DNA of 64,000 nt. It comes from Listeria grayi DSM 20601 (GTDB lineage Bacteria; Bacillota; Bacilli; Lactobacillales; Listeriaceae). A program made the translations under genes and the position numbers. This document shows, in pieces, positions 41,863-51,828 of this stretch. How positions within the stretch are numbered: position 1 is the stretch's first letter; each line of letters begins with the position of its first letter. Under the pieces are notes generated by a model. That model was not told where the DNA came from. It saw only the letters and a list, made by a program, of their open reading frames with translations, and made no database searches. Location: contig NZ_GL538352.1 in the NCBI RefSeq assembly GCF_000148995.1, positions 124,001 through 188,000 on the forward strand, given 5' to 3'.

Positions 41863-41893
41863 TAAAAAAAGCCTTGCTCACCAAGGCTCTTCA
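41863..41893 (-). terminator. Terminator of tRNA-Ser
   Basis: On the minus strand GAGCCTTGG and CAAGGCT form the stem and TTTTTTT follows. Confidence 0.8.
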
Positions 41894-41923
41894 CATATGT
41901 TGAATTTCATTTACTAAATAAAA

Positions 41924-42013
41924 CGGAGAAACGGGGATTCGAACCCCGGCGCGGCATACACCGCCTAACAGATTTCGAGTCTGTCCCCTTCAGCCGGACT
42001 TGGGTATTTCTCC
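41924..42013 (-). tRNA. tRNA-Ser (CGA)
   Basis: 90-nt class II tRNA with long variable arm; acceptor GGAGAAA/TTTCTCC, anticodon stem ACAGA/TCTGT with loop CTCGAAA giving CGA, T-loop GGTTCGAATCC, discriminator G. Confidence 0.95.
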
Positions 42014-42090
42014 ATGATCAAAACAACCAACATAAAACATTTTATAATAAAAAGAAGAAAATTGCTAGTCCTTTTTCGAGGTGAAAAATT

Positions 42091-42105
42091 AGGTAACGCT
42101 TACAA
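42091..42105 (-). promoter_or_regulatory. cre-like site upstream of an aldo-keto reductase
   Basis: On the minus strand TTGTAAGCGTTACCT fits the CcpA cre consensus at every defined position. It lies 46 bp before the TTG start of the next gene, suggesting catabolite control. Confidence 0.55.
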
Positions 42106-42150
42106 TTAATGATAAAATATAGCTATCTTGAGAAAAAGGTGGTCTTGAAA

Positions 42151-43074
42151 TTGAAACAAATAGAAATTGGCAAGAGTGGTGTTCAGGCATCTGATGTTGC
42201 GCTAGGTTGTATGCGCATGGCTGCTTTGGAAGAAAAAGAAGCTGCGAAGGTAGTACATACAGCGCTGGATAATGGAATTAACTTTTTTGACCATGCGGAT
42301 ATTTATGGCGATGGCAAATCGGAAGAAATCTTTGCGAATGCGATCGAGATGAACCCTACCATTCGCGAAAAAATGATCATCCAAACAAAATGCGGAATCC
42401 GGAAACAGGAAGGAACGTTTGATTTTTCTAAAGAACATATTATTGCTTCCGTTGAAGGTAGTTTGAAACGTTTGAAAACGGACTACATTGATTTCTTATT
42501 ACTACATCGTCCGGATACTCTAGTAGAGCCGGAAGAAGTAGCGGCTGCTTTTTCGGAATTGGAAAAGAGCGGTAAGGTTCGTCACTTTGGTGTCAGTAAC
42601 CAAAATCCACTACAGATCGAATTACTGAAAACGGCAGTAGAACAACCGTTAGTAGCGAATCAATTGCAATTTGGTGTGATGCACACTGGGATGATCGATG
42701 CTGGCTTGAATGTCAACATGCAGATCGATCCAGGTTTGGTACGAGACGGCGGTATCTTGGAATACAGCCGTATCCATAACATGACGATTCAAGCATGGTC
42801 GCCGTTCCAATATGGCTTTTTTGAAGGTGTATTCTTGGATAATGATAAATTCCCTGAATTAAATGAAGTAATCAACCGAATCGCGGCTGAAAAAGCAGTA
42901 ACGAATACAGCGATCGCGATTGCATTTATACTGCGTCACCCAGCCAAAATGCAAGCAATTATCGGTACAATGAATACCGAACGGATCGTGGCAAGTGCGA
43001 AAGCAAGCGATATTACATTATCTCGCCAAGAGTGGTATGAGATCTATCGTGCAGCTGGAAATAAACTACCTTAA
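42151..43074 (+). CDS. Aldo/keto reductase (YdhF-like)
   Basis: 307 aa. Opening KQIEIGKSGVQASDVALGCMRM, Asp and Tyr in FFDHADIYGDGKSE, Lys in IQTKCGIR and His in LLLHRPD define the catalytic set; the C-terminal IIGTMNTERIVASAKA binds NADPH. The start is the TTG at 42151, 8 bases after AAAGGTGG; the frame is open upstream to 42109 without another ribosome site. Substrate unknown. Possible CcpA control from the cre-like site. Confidence 0.9.
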   Translation: MKQIEIGKSGVQASDVALGCMRMAALEEKEAAKVVHTALDNGINFFDHADIYGDGKSEEIFANAIEMNPTIREKMIIQTKCGIRKQEGTFDFSKEHIIASVEGSLKRLKTDYIDFLLLHRPDTLVEPEEVAAAFSELEKSGKVRHFGVSNQNPLQIELLKTAVEQPLVANQLQFGVMHTGMIDAGLNVNMQIDPGLVRDGGILEYSRIHNMTIQAWSPFQYGFFEGVFLDNDKFPELNEVINRIAAEKAVTNTAIAIAFILRHPAKMQAIIGTMNTERIVASAKASDITLSRQEWYEIYRAAGNKLP

Positions 43075-43206
43075 TTTCATTTAACAAATAACTTGAAACC
43101 AGTCTCTTTAGGGGCTGGTTTTTTTGCCTTTACTTTTTCCAGTGATAGCAGTATAATAAAAACACTTAATTCCGAGCTTTTTTGTAAGGATAAGGAGGGG
43201 ATACGC

Positions 43207-43953
43207 ATGACACCTGTTATTGGAATATCTGGGAATCTATTGACGGACGCTGTACCGGGGACGATCTCTACTACAAAAGCATATGTGGGCAATGCATATA
43301 TAGAAGCAGTAACGGAGAATCATGGTATTCCGTTTGTAATCCCGATTACAGAGGTAGGATTAGTTCCTTACTTTGTTGACAAAATCGACGGATTGATCTT
43401 ATCGGGTGGACAAGATGTTTCTCCTCTTTTTTATGGGCAGTCGGAGGTAGAGGAAAGTACTGCTAGTTTATTGGAACGAGATCAGTTTGAACTTGCCTTG
43501 GTCAAAGAAGCATTAAAACAAAATAAAGCGATTTTCGCTATTTGTCGTGGCATGCAGCTTTTAAATGTGGCGCTTGGAGGGTCATTGGTCCAAAATATCG
43601 CAGAGTTAAACACATTTACGCACATGCAGAATATGCCTGTCCATGAAGCTACGCATCCTATTTATACGATCGAAGGGACGCAAACAGCGAAACTGCTATC
43701 CAAACGTGCCGATGTCAATTCTTTCCACCACCAATCGATCGACCGGTTAGGAACAGGATTAGTGGCGAGTGCTTATGCAGAAGATGGAACGATCGAAGCA
43801 GTTGAGCTTGCAGATCGCCCGAATGTGATTGGTGTGCAATGGCATCCGGAAATGATGCAGTTTACAGATCAAAAAATGAAGCAATTATTTCACTTTTTTA
43901 TTAAAAATGCTACTTCTGAATTTGTAATGAAAAAACGGGTTTCAAATTTGTGA
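43207..43953 (+). CDS. Gamma-glutamyl-gamma-aminobutyrate hydrolase family (PuuD-like, class I GATase fold)
   Basis: 248 aa. Nucleophile Cys in AICRGMQLLN, His and Glu in VQWHPEMMQ, oxyanion strand LILSGGQDVSP. The family hydrolyses gamma-glutamyl amides. The ATG at 43207 follows a strong AAGGAGGGG; an upstream frame to 43093 is spurious. Followed 37 bp later by a peptide-binding lipoprotein, possibly co-transcribed, which would fit use of gamma-glutamyl peptides. Confidence 0.9.
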   Translation: MTPVIGISGNLLTDAVPGTISTTKAYVGNAYIEAVTENHGIPFVIPITEVGLVPYFVDKIDGLILSGGQDVSPLFYGQSEVEESTASLLERDQFELALVKEALKQNKAIFAICRGMQLLNVALGGSLVQNIAELNTFTHMQNMPVHEATHPIYTIEGTQTAKLLSKRADVNSFHHQSIDRLGTGLVASAYAEDGTIEAVELADRPNVIGVQWHPEMMQFTDQKMKQLFHFFIKNATSEFVMKKRVSNL

Positions 43954-43990
43954 AGTTGGCTATATAAATATAAGTTAGGGAGGGATTCTA

Positions 43991-45619
43991 TTGAAAAAGA
44001 AAATAGGATTGATCATGGCAATCATGGTTATTGGGATGGTATTAGCAGCTTGTGGAAAAGGAAATGATACAAAGGGTGCAAACTCAGATAACAAAGCAAT
44101 AAAAGTAACCGCACAAGGGCAGATAGCGACATTAGACAGTGCGCTCTACAGCGATGTTTTCAGTTCTGATGCGATTGGACAGATCGTGGAAGGCTTATAT
44201 CTGGTAGACGACAACAATAATGCCGTTCTTGGTCTGGCAGAAAAAGCACCAGAGATCAGTAAAGATAAGAAAGTATACACATACAAGATAAAAGATGCAA
44301 AATGGGCAAATGGTGATAAAGTGACGGCAAATGATTTCGTTTTTGCTTTCCGCAAAGTTGCTGACCCAAAAACAGCATCACCAAGCTCTAACGAAACGGA
44401 CGTCTTCAAAAATGGCGAAGATGTAAGAAATGGTAAAAAACCGGTGAAAGATTTAGGTGTCAAGGCGATCGATGACAGTACCCTGCAGTTGACACTCGAA
44501 CATCCAACGCCATATTTAGCTAAATTATTAACAGGAACACCATTTTTACCGCAAAACGAAAAATTTGTGAAAGCGCAAAAGGGAAAATACGGAACTTCCA
44601 GTGATACGGTACTTGCTAACGGACCATTTGTGATTAAAAAATGGAACGGCACAGGAAATTCATGGGAATTCGACAAAAATAAAACGTATTACGCAAAAGA
44701 TGACATAAAATTGAATAAAGTATCTGTTCAAGTCATCAAAGATATCGGTGCTGGTGTGAACCTTTACCAAACAAAAGCGGCTGATTATACAGGCTTAGCA
44801 GAAAATTATGCGAAGAAATACCGTAAAGACAAAGATTATCACGAAACACCGAAGTCATTGATCGGCTATCTAGGTTTCAATTTCAAACGTACGAATACCG
44901 GTAATGTTCACTTGCGTAAAGCATTATCAATGGGATTTGATAAAGAAGGCTATACCGATACGATCCTAAGTGACGGTTCTAAACCACTAAACGGGTATAT
45001 CCCAGAAGGCTTTGCCAAAGATCCTAAAAATAACGAAGATTTCCGTAAAGAAAACGGTGATTTAGTTACTTATGATGTAAAAAAAGCAAAGGCTGAGTGG
45101 AAACAAGCGAAGAAAGAATTAGGAAAGAACAAACTGACGATCGAATTATTGGCATCCGATACGGAATCCTCCAAACAAACCGTTGAATTCTTACAAGGCG
45201 AATGGGAGAAAAATCTTCCAGGACTGACAGTCAAAGTGAAAAATGTGCCGCTAAAAAATCGGCTTCAATTGAACTCTGCTGGTGATTATGATGTCTTCTT
45301 TGGTACATGGACACCGGATTATGGGGACCCAATCAACTTCTTGGATGGTTATATCACAAATGGCGGTATCAACTTCCCTAAATATTCCAATAAGGAATAC
45401 GATAAAGGTGTCGCGGAACTAGATACTAAATTAGCAGCCGATCCAGAAGCAAGATGGCAAAAAATGTTAGCACTAGAAAAACAATTGGTTCAAAAAGATG
45501 CTGTGTTTGCTCCGGTTTACCAAGGCGCGACCGCATACTTGTTGAACAGTCGTGTAAAAGGTGTTCAAATCTTCCCATTCGGTAGAACCGTTTCTTACCG
45601 TAATGCTTATGTAAAATAA
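43991..45619 (+). CDS. Oligopeptide-binding lipoprotein (OppA family)
   Basis: 542 aa, SBP family 5. Signal peptide with lipobox VLAAC, Cys21 as lipidation site. Typical stretches: EGLYLVDDNN, KWANGDKVTANDFVFAFRKVADP, LRKALSMGFDKE and DVFFGTWTPDYGDPINFLD. TTG start 7 bases after GGGAGGG. No permease or ATPase genes are adjacent, so it is an orphan binding protein that must use another transporter's channel or act as a receptor. Confidence 0.94.
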   Translation: MKKKIGLIMAIMVIGMVLAACGKGNDTKGANSDNKAIKVTAQGQIATLDSALYSDVFSSDAIGQIVEGLYLVDDNNNAVLGLAEKAPEISKDKKVYTYKIKDAKWANGDKVTANDFVFAFRKVADPKTASPSSNETDVFKNGEDVRNGKKPVKDLGVKAIDDSTLQLTLEHPTPYLAKLLTGTPFLPQNEKFVKAQKGKYGTSSDTVLANGPFVIKKWNGTGNSWEFDKNKTYYAKDDIKLNKVSVQVIKDIGAGVNLYQTKAADYTGLAENYAKKYRKDKDYHETPKSLIGYLGFNFKRTNTGNVHLRKALSMGFDKEGYTDTILSDGSKPLNGYIPEGFAKDPKNNEDFRKENGDLVTYDVKKAKAEWKQAKKELGKNKLTIELLASDTESSKQTVEFLQGEWEKNLPGLTVKVKNVPLKNRLQLNSAGDYDVFFGTWTPDYGDPINFLDGYITNGGINFPKYSNKEYDKGVAELDTKLAADPEARWQKMLALEKQLVQKDAVFAPVYQGATAYLLNSRVKGVQIFPFGRTVSYRNAYVK

Positions 45620-45622
45620 ATT

Positions 45623-45655
45623 AAAAGGCTCTCCAAATCGGAGAGCCTTCTTTTT
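45623..45655. terminator. Bidirectional terminator
   Basis: AAGGCTCTCC pairs with GGAGAGCCTT, then CTTTTT; shared with the converging LTA-type gene. Confidence 0.88.
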
Positions 45656-47471
45656 ATTTGTCGTCTCGAAGCGGTAATTGGTTGATGTAGCTGTCCGAAT
45701 AGCGTAGCAGTTTACGGCTGGCTTCAAAATTGGCGCGGACATCTTTGCCGAGTGTTTTACTCTGACCATCATAGTAAGCAGCTTTACCTGTTTCAAAACT
45801 TTCATCTGGCAAATAGGTATAATCATTTGTAAAGTAGCTTCCTTCCGGCATCGAATAGCGTTCAGGAATAAAATTGGTCTTGCTGTTCAAGATATCTTTT
45901 CCGAACATGATTTGATTTTTGGTAGGAACGCCGAGCAGATTCATGACAGTCGGCATAATATCAATCTCGCCGCCGACATTTTTGATCTCACCGGTAGCTT
46001 TCATACCCGGATAATGTAGGAAGAAAGAAACGCGATAATCATCTGCTGGCTGTGTTTTCCAGTTTTTAGATTTTGGTACATATTTTTGTTCTTCCGAAGA
46101 AAGATCTTTCGTATCCAGGATATGATGATCGCCGTACATAACGACAACGGAATCATCCCAAATACCGCTTTTTTTCAATTTAGCAATGAAAGCTCCTAAC
46201 TGTTTATCCGCATAATGTTCTGCTTGGAAATAGTCACCGAGTTCTGTGTCTTGAAGGTCAGAAGGCAGCTGCAATGTCTGCTTGTCTTCGGGCAGTTTGA
46301 AAGGCATGTGGCTGCTGACGCTGATCAGCTGTGAATAAAATTTCTGTTTGTTTTTATAATGTTTTTCTAAAACCGGGAATGTTTTCTTATAAAGAACTTC
46401 ATCACTTGCTGAGAAACCGATCTTATCTTCATCACCGAAGAATTTCCGGTCATAAAATTTGTCAAAGCCAACTGCTGGATAGAAATTTTCGCGATTATAG
46501 AAACTTGCGTCATTGGTATGGAATGTCGCCGTTGAATAGCCGTTTTTGCCTAGAAGTCTCGGCATCGAGGGGATCACTCGATCGGCATATGTTTGGGTAT
46601 TGGTATAATAGCTGCTTGGGAAGGTCGATGTATAGACAGACCATTCTGCATCGGCGGTATTAGATTTGGACACAGTTTGGAAAAACTGATTGGAATAGAG
46701 TGTTTCGTTTTGAAGTTTATCCAACGTCGGTGTCACCGATTGACCATTTATTTTGACGCCATTCAAGTTTCGCTGGAAGGATTCCAACTGGATGATGATG
46801 AGATTCTTTCCCTTAGCAACGCCGAAATCTTTCGGATGTTTCGGTAGTTTCTCGCCTTTGATATCGCGAACATTCTGAGCTGTGATATAGGCTGCCTTTA
46901 CATTCGCCGTTCCTGCAAGTGCAGTAGCAATGTTGAAGGTAAAGAGTCCCATTTTCTTTGCTCGGATCGAGTCACTGATAATATCTTGTTTGACTGTGAA
47001 GAAGGTAAACGAGCTGACGATCACAAAGAAAGCAATGACTGTGAGTCCCACTTTTTTTCCTTGGAATTTAAAGCCGCGGAAGGTCCGTTTTTTAACGATT
47101 GCTTGGAAAAGCAAAAACGGCAACAGCAGTATATCAATAAAGTAAAAGAAATCAAGCGGCTTCAGCAAGCTCGTAGCGCTGGATTTTACGACGCCTACTT
47201 CACCGATCAGCGAAAAGCTGTGATACGTGGGGATCTCATGATAGAAGCGAGCGTATAAAACACAGACTAACATGAGGATACCTACAAATAAAGAAACGCC
47301 TGCATACCAGTATACTTGCGCACGTTTGGAAACAAAGGTATGGATCAAGAACAAAACAAAAAAGATAAATACTAAATCAATTCCCATCGCCAAAAAATCA
47401 GGCTTACTAAAGATCTGGAAATAGGAAATAAATACTTTGGCAACGATAAACAACAAATAGATAACTATCAC
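45654..47471 (-). CDS. ltaP: Lipoteichoic acid synthase-family protein (LtaP-like primase)
   Basis: 605 aa. Five N-terminal helices (residues ~1-165) and a large extracellular sulfatase-fold domain. Metal/catalytic residues: Glu230 in IIIQLESFQ, catalytic Thr272 in SKSNTADAEW, and MYGDHH near residue 440. LtaS-family enzymes transfer glycerol-phosphate from phosphatidylglycerol. Length and the neighbouring amino-acid permease match the Listeria LTA primase LtaP better than LtaS. GTG start after AGAGG. Confidence 0.85.
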   Translation of the reverse strand: MIVIYLLFIVAKVFISYFQIFSKPDFLAMGIDLVFIFFVLFLIHTFVSKRAQVYWYAGVSLFVGILMLVCVLYARFYHEIPTYHSFSLIGEVGVVKSSATSLLKPLDFFYFIDILLLPFLLFQAIVKKRTFRGFKFQGKKVGLTVIAFFVIVSSFTFFTVKQDIISDSIRAKKMGLFTFNIATALAGTANVKAAYITAQNVRDIKGEKLPKHPKDFGVAKGKNLIIIQLESFQRNLNGVKINGQSVTPTLDKLQNETLYSNQFFQTVSKSNTADAEWSVYTSTFPSSYYTNTQTYADRVIPSMPRLLGKNGYSTATFHTNDASFYNRENFYPAVGFDKFYDRKFFGDEDKIGFSASDEVLYKKTFPVLEKHYKNKQKFYSQLISVSSHMPFKLPEDKQTLQLPSDLQDTELGDYFQAEHYADKQLGAFIAKLKKSGIWDDSVVVMYGDHHILDTKDLSSEEQKYVPKSKNWKTQPADDYRVSFFLHYPGMKATGEIKNVGGEIDIMPTVMNLLGVPTKNQIMFGKDILNSKTNFIPERYSMPEGSYFTNDYTYLPDESFETGKAAYYDGQSKTLGKDVRANFEASRKLLRYSDSYINQLPLRDDK

Positions 47472-47647
47472 ATTTTTTTCCTCTTTCTTCTTATATAAAT
47501 TACTAATCTATCTAATTCTAAACCAATCCCCATACAGGTGCAAATATTTAGGAAATTCACAAGCGCTTTAACGTTGTTGACCTTTAAATTGCAAAAGTGT
47601 ATTATTATACTAATTGAGACATAATAATCGACAAAAGAGGCGTGTAT

Positions 47648-49039
47648 ATGATGAAGCGGAATAGTTTATTTAGAAGAAAAGAATTGAATATAGAAGAAAG
47701 CAATCGGAATAAACTCACGCCGAGCTTAGGAAGCATAGATCTAATGTTTCTAGGCGTTGGGGCAGTCGTTGGAACCGGGATCTTTATTCTTCCTGGAACG
47801 GTAGCTGCTAAAAGTGCGGGGCCAGGAATCATTTTTTCTTTCGTATTAGCCGCGATCGTATGTGCTTTTTCAGCACTTTGTTATTCGGAATTTTCCTCGC
47901 GCATCCCGATCGCTGGGAGTGCATATAGTTATGGATATATGGTTTTTGGCGAATTGATCGGGTGGATGCTTGGTTGGGCACTGGTTTTGGAGTATGGGCT
48001 AGCAGTTGCCTCGGTGGCAAGCGGCTGGTCTGCCTATTTAAATTCACTACTTCGCGGGTTCCATCTGCAGATCCCTCACGCGATGACAGCAGCATTCAGT
48101 ATCAAGAATGGAACCATCGTCAATCTTCCAGCAATTATCGTAGTACTTGTGATCGCAGCATTGCTTACAGCGGGGATTCGGGAATCCACACGTGTCAATA
48201 CGATAATGGTTGTTGTGAAGATCGTGGTGATTCTTCTGTTTTTAGCCGTAGGAATTTTTTATGTGAGACCTGAAAATTGGAATCCGTTCCTACCTTATGG
48301 ACTTAGCGGGGTATTCAACGGAGCCTCTATCGTTATTTTTGCTTATCTCGGTTTTGATGCTGTTTCCTCTGCAGCAGAAGAAGTCAAAAACCCGCAGCGC
48401 AATATGCCGATCGGGATCATTGGCGCTTTGGCGATCTGTACGATCTTGTATGTCGCAGTGTCCGCTGTATTGACAGGAATCGTGTCGTATAAAGAGTTGG
48501 ATGTGACCGATCCGGTGGCATTTGCAATTCATTATATCCACCAAGACTGGGCAGCAGGACTGATTTCATTAGGAGCAGTTACCGGAATGATCACTGTGCT
48601 ACTAGTGATGAGTTATGGAGCTACTCGCTTAGTTTATGCAATCAGCCGCGATGGACTACTTCCAAAGGCAGCAGCTAAACTATCAGGCAAGAAAAAAATC
48701 CCGGTTCGCGCAACATGGATCTTCGCCGTTTGCGTATCACTGGTGGCTGGTTTTATCCCGCTCGATGAATTAGCTGCTTTAGTAAATATGGGAACGCTCC
48801 TCGCCTTTATGGCTGTGTCAGTTGGTATTTTGTTTCTGCGTAAAAACAAAGAAATACCAGAAGGTGGATTTAAAGTACCATTTTATCCAGTCGTTCCGAT
48901 TATTTCTTTCTTATTGTGTCTGTTTTTGATCAGCCGCTTATCAGCTACGACAATGATCGCCTGTGGCATTTGGTTCGTGATCGGATTGCTCATTTACTTT
49001 ATTTATGGTCGAAAGCATAGTAATTTGAATGGGAAATAA
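47648..49039 (+). CDS. APC-family amino-acid permease (YfnA-like)
   Basis: 463 aa, twelve helices. The APC signature in helix 1, FLGVGAVVGTGIFILPG, and IVIFAYLGFDAVSSAAEEVKNPQRNMP (in part YLGFDAVSSAAEEVKNPQ) point to cationic/branched amino-acid transporters such as YfnA or CAT proteins. ATG at 47648 follows AGAGG. Divergent from the LtaP-like gene, with about 175 bp between them. Confidence 0.93.
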   Translation: MMKRNSLFRRKELNIEESNRNKLTPSLGSIDLMFLGVGAVVGTGIFILPGTVAAKSAGPGIIFSFVLAAIVCAFSALCYSEFSSRIPIAGSAYSYGYMVFGELIGWMLGWALVLEYGLAVASVASGWSAYLNSLLRGFHLQIPHAMTAAFSIKNGTIVNLPAIIVVLVIAALLTAGIRESTRVNTIMVVVKIVVILLFLAVGIFYVRPENWNPFLPYGLSGVFNGASIVIFAYLGFDAVSSAAEEVKNPQRNMPIGIIGALAICTILYVAVSAVLTGIVSYKELDVTDPVAFAIHYIHQDWAAGLISLGAVTGMITVLLVMSYGATRLVYAISRDGLLPKAAAKLSGKKKIPVRATWIFAVCVSLVAGFIPLDELAALVNMGTLLAFMAVSVGILFLRKNKEIPEGGFKVPFYPVVPIISFLLCLFLISRLSATTMIACGIWFVIGLLIYFIYGRKHSNLNGK

Positions 49040-49188
49040 TTATAGATAGGATATCTAGTTTGTTAAATTAAGAAAAATATAAATTATCGATGAAATATAA
49101 TTAAAAGTAACTAACTTACTTTTTACAAGCAAAATAATTGGAAAAACTGCCCTTCTATGTTCTAATAGAACAAAAGGAGCTGTCAGCC

Positions 49189-50025
49189 ATGTCTGGAATA
49201 CAAACTTTACAATTAGGAACTGTCTATTTAAAAGCAAAATCAAAAGAAAAGATGCGCCGCTTTTATCAAGAAATCATGGGGTTGCGGGTATTGAGCGATA
49301 ATGAAAAAGAAGTACTGCTCGGAGCTGATGAAGCGCGGGGACTTGTCCATATTTCGCAATTAGAAGCAGGTGAGATCAGTAGCTCTCCTCGGACGGGGCT
49401 ATATCATACTGCCTTCTTATTACCGTCGCGTCAAGACCTTGCGAATTTATTGGTCCACATCGCGCAAACGAAATATCCGCTGGACGGGGCTGGCGATCAT
49501 ATCTACAGCGAGGCGATCTATTTTCGAGATGTCGAAGGCAATGGAATTGAAATTTATGCTGACCGTCCTCAAGCGGAATGGCAAAGAGCTGAAAATGGAG
49601 ATCTGCCAATGGCGACGAACGAAGTAGATATCGATGGCCTGCTTGCTGAAGCAGATCATGCGCCTTTTGAACAAATCGCAGCGGGTACGATCATTGGTCA
49701 TGTTCATCTGCAAGTAGCGGATATCGAAAAAACAGAAACCTTTTATCAGGGTCTACTTGGTTTAAACCTTACGACGACGATCCCAAGCGCACGTTTTTTC
49801 GCTGCTGGAACTTATCATCATCATCTCGGTACGAATGTTTGGAGCGGCCGGAATCTTTCTCCTCGTCAGGACAATGAAACTGGCTTGGATTTCTTTACGA
49901 TCCACACACCACAGCATGAAACGGTGAAGACTCTGTTAGCAGAAACCGGCTATCCGATCGTGGAAAGTGCAACAGGTTTTTTTACCGAAGATCCGAATGG
50001 CATACGCATTTTTATCGGAAAATAA
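49189..50025 (+). CDS. VOC-family protein (CatE-like glyoxalase/dioxygenase)
   Basis: 278 aa with two vicinal-oxygen-chelate modules. Metal-binding residues appear as His in GLVHISQLEAG/LYHTAF, Glu in GIEIYADR, His in IIGHVHLQV and TYHHHLGTNVW, consistent with CatE-type ring-cleaving dioxygenases. AAAGGAG lies 9 bases before the ATG at 49189. Substrate unknown. Confidence 0.88.
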   Translation: MSGIQTLQLGTVYLKAKSKEKMRRFYQEIMGLRVLSDNEKEVLLGADEARGLVHISQLEAGEISSSPRTGLYHTAFLLPSRQDLANLLVHIAQTKYPLDGAGDHIYSEAIYFRDVEGNGIEIYADRPQAEWQRAENGDLPMATNEVDIDGLLAEADHAPFEQIAAGTIIGHVHLQVADIEKTETFYQGLLGLNLTTTIPSARFFAAGTYHHHLGTNVWSGRNLSPRQDNETGLDFFTIHTPQHETVKTLLAETGYPIVESATGFFTEDPNGIRIFIGK

Positions 50026-50034
50026 ATAGAACCC

Positions 50035-50069
50035 TTGCAGCATGGCAAATGTCATGTTGCTTTTTTTTA
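50035..50069 (+). terminator. Terminator after the VOC gene
   Basis: GCAGCATG pairs with CATGTTGC (one wobble) and is followed by TTTTTTT. Confidence 0.85.
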
Positions 50070-50142
50070 TAATCGGGAATAGTTATTCAAGCGATAGTCA
50101 TGCTATGATAAGATATAGAAATAGCCTAAGGAGCCGATTAAA

Positions 50143-51090
50143 ATGTTGAATTATTATAAGTGCTCAGCTGAAAAAATTGAGCATGTTTCAAAAAGAGAAA
50201 ATAGTAATTGGATTCAAATCGAGAATCCTACCAACCAAGAAATGGAGCTGCTGGCAAAAGAGCTTACCATACCGAAAAAGTTTCTTGAAGATGCGCTGGA
50301 TTCCGAAGAGCGTTCACGGGTGGAACAAAATCTTTCTCATGAAGATCAGCCTTATTCTATCTTGATCATTGAATGCCCCTATGAAACGAAAGATGAACTT
50401 GGCTATAAACTTTTTGAAACGATGCCGATCGGGATCATGTTGACAAAAGACTATGTGATCACGATCTCGAAAAAAGCCATGCCTTTCATCAACGACATGA
50501 TGCAAGATAGGCTTGGAGATTTCGATCGTAGCGACAAGTGGCAGTTTATGCTTAAATTGTTTTTAGGTGCAACGAACTATTTCTTGAAATATTTAAATGA
50601 TATTATTAAAGAAACCAATCAATTGGAAATCAATTTAAAAAAATCTATGAAAAACGAGAAGTTATATGCGTTTATGGCGATCCAAAAAAGTTTAGTATTT
50701 TTTGCAACGGCATTGCAATCCAATAAAATCATTGTAGAGCAGCTGGAAGAGAAAGAGATCTTGCACAACCAAGAACTTAAACTGTTGTTAAAAGAAGTAA
50801 GAATTGAAAACAGACAAGCAGTAACGATGACGGAAACATATTCCAATGTGATCAGTGGAATGTCAGATATTTTTTCTTCCGTTATCTCCAATAATTTGAA
50901 CTTGGTCATGAAATTTTTAGCCTCTGTGACGATCATCTTATCGATCCCGACAATCATTTCCAGTGCTTACGGGATGAATATCAAACTACCGATTGCCCAT
51001 TATGATCATGCTTTTGCCGTGCTTAATTCGCTGACAGTAGTAATATGTGCTATTCTGGTCGTCCTTTTTTGGAAGAAAAAATATTTTTGA
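50143..51090 (+). CDS. CorA-family divalent cation channel
   Basis: 315 aa. Long cytosolic alpha/beta and coiled-coil region, then two C-terminal helices with the pore signature YGMN (SSAYGMNIKLP) and a basic tail WKKKYF. The family moves Mg2+, Co2+ or Ni2+ through a homopentamer; the short 'GMNIKLP' variant occurs in Firmicutes paralogues. AAGGAG precedes the ATG. Confidence 0.93.
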   Translation: MLNYYKCSAEKIEHVSKRENSNWIQIENPTNQEMELLAKELTIPKKFLEDALDSEERSRVEQNLSHEDQPYSILIIECPYETKDELGYKLFETMPIGIMLTKDYVITISKKAMPFINDMMQDRLGDFDRSDKWQFMLKLFLGATNYFLKYLNDIIKETNQLEINLKKSMKNEKLYAFMAIQKSLVFFATALQSNKIIVEQLEEKEILHNQELKLLLKEVRIENRQAVTMTETYSNVISGMSDIFSSVISNNLNLVMKFLASVTIILSIPTIISSAYGMNIKLPIAHYDHAFAVLNSLTVVICAILVVLFWKKKYF

Positions 51091-51109
51091 TACGGCATGG
51101 AGGTAAAGA

Positions 51110-51751
51110 ATGAACAAACAGACGTATGAAAAATTAGCTTATATGACAATCAAAGAAAAAATCCTCAGTGGCACGTATCGAATCGGGGACCATATTTCTG
51201 AATCTGCACTTGCTGCAGAACTGACGATCAGCAGGACACCGGTACGACGGGCTCTGGAAGTGTTGGAAGCAGACGGGTTGATCCGCTTTGAGCGGAATCG
51301 CGGCGCTGTAGTGACTACCAGTGTCTTGACGCCGGCCCAATTTGTGCAAATGCTGGAAATGGTGGAAGTGCTTTGCTTGCAAACGGTCGATAAAATCAAA
51401 AAACATTACGCCAGCTTTGAACCAAGCGAAAATATCCGATTGACCACTGAGCTGAAAGCAGCAGGGGAAAAAGGCGATTACAGCGCTTATAACAGTGGCC
51501 TCGGCGCTTGGCTGCATCAGCTGCTGACCTTTGCAGATAATCCCTATGTACTGGAAACTTTGCGTAAAATCGTGCAGGACTTCCAAGTGAAAGCGAAAAA
51601 TGATTTGAAAATGCTGCCGCTACTTTTAGCGGACAGAACCGTCACTGCTTTTCATGAGTTGATCGAGGAATTACAGGCGCATCGCTATGAGGAAGCTAAA
51701 AATAGTATACAAAAGTTGATAAATGAGTTTATTATATTGACTTTTCGTTGA
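51110..51751 (+). CDS. GntR-family regulator (FadR/FCD type)
   Basis: 213 aa. Winged helix at residues ~8-70 with DHISESALAAELTISRTPVRRALEVLEADGLI (core SESALAAELTISRTPVRRAL) and an all-helical C-terminal effector domain. It lies 19 bp after corA and 77 bp before the YhgE gene. A related GntR gene lies on the other side of yhgE, so the pair may jointly regulate it. ATG after ATGGAGG. Confidence 0.88.
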   Translation: MNKQTYEKLAYMTIKEKILSGTYRIGDHISESALAAELTISRTPVRRALEVLEADGLIRFERNRGAVVTTSVLTPAQFVQMLEMVEVLCLQTVDKIKKHYASFEPSENIRLTTELKAAGEKGDYSAYNSGLGAWLHQLLTFADNPYVLETLRKIVQDFQVKAKNDLKMLPLLLADRTVTAFHELIEELQAHRYEEAKNSIQKLINEFIILTFR

Positions 51752-51828
51752 CCATTTGCTAATTATTAAACATAATAGTATAATAGTGGATTAGTGTGAC
51801 AGGAATTATTAATTGGAGGGACGTTATC

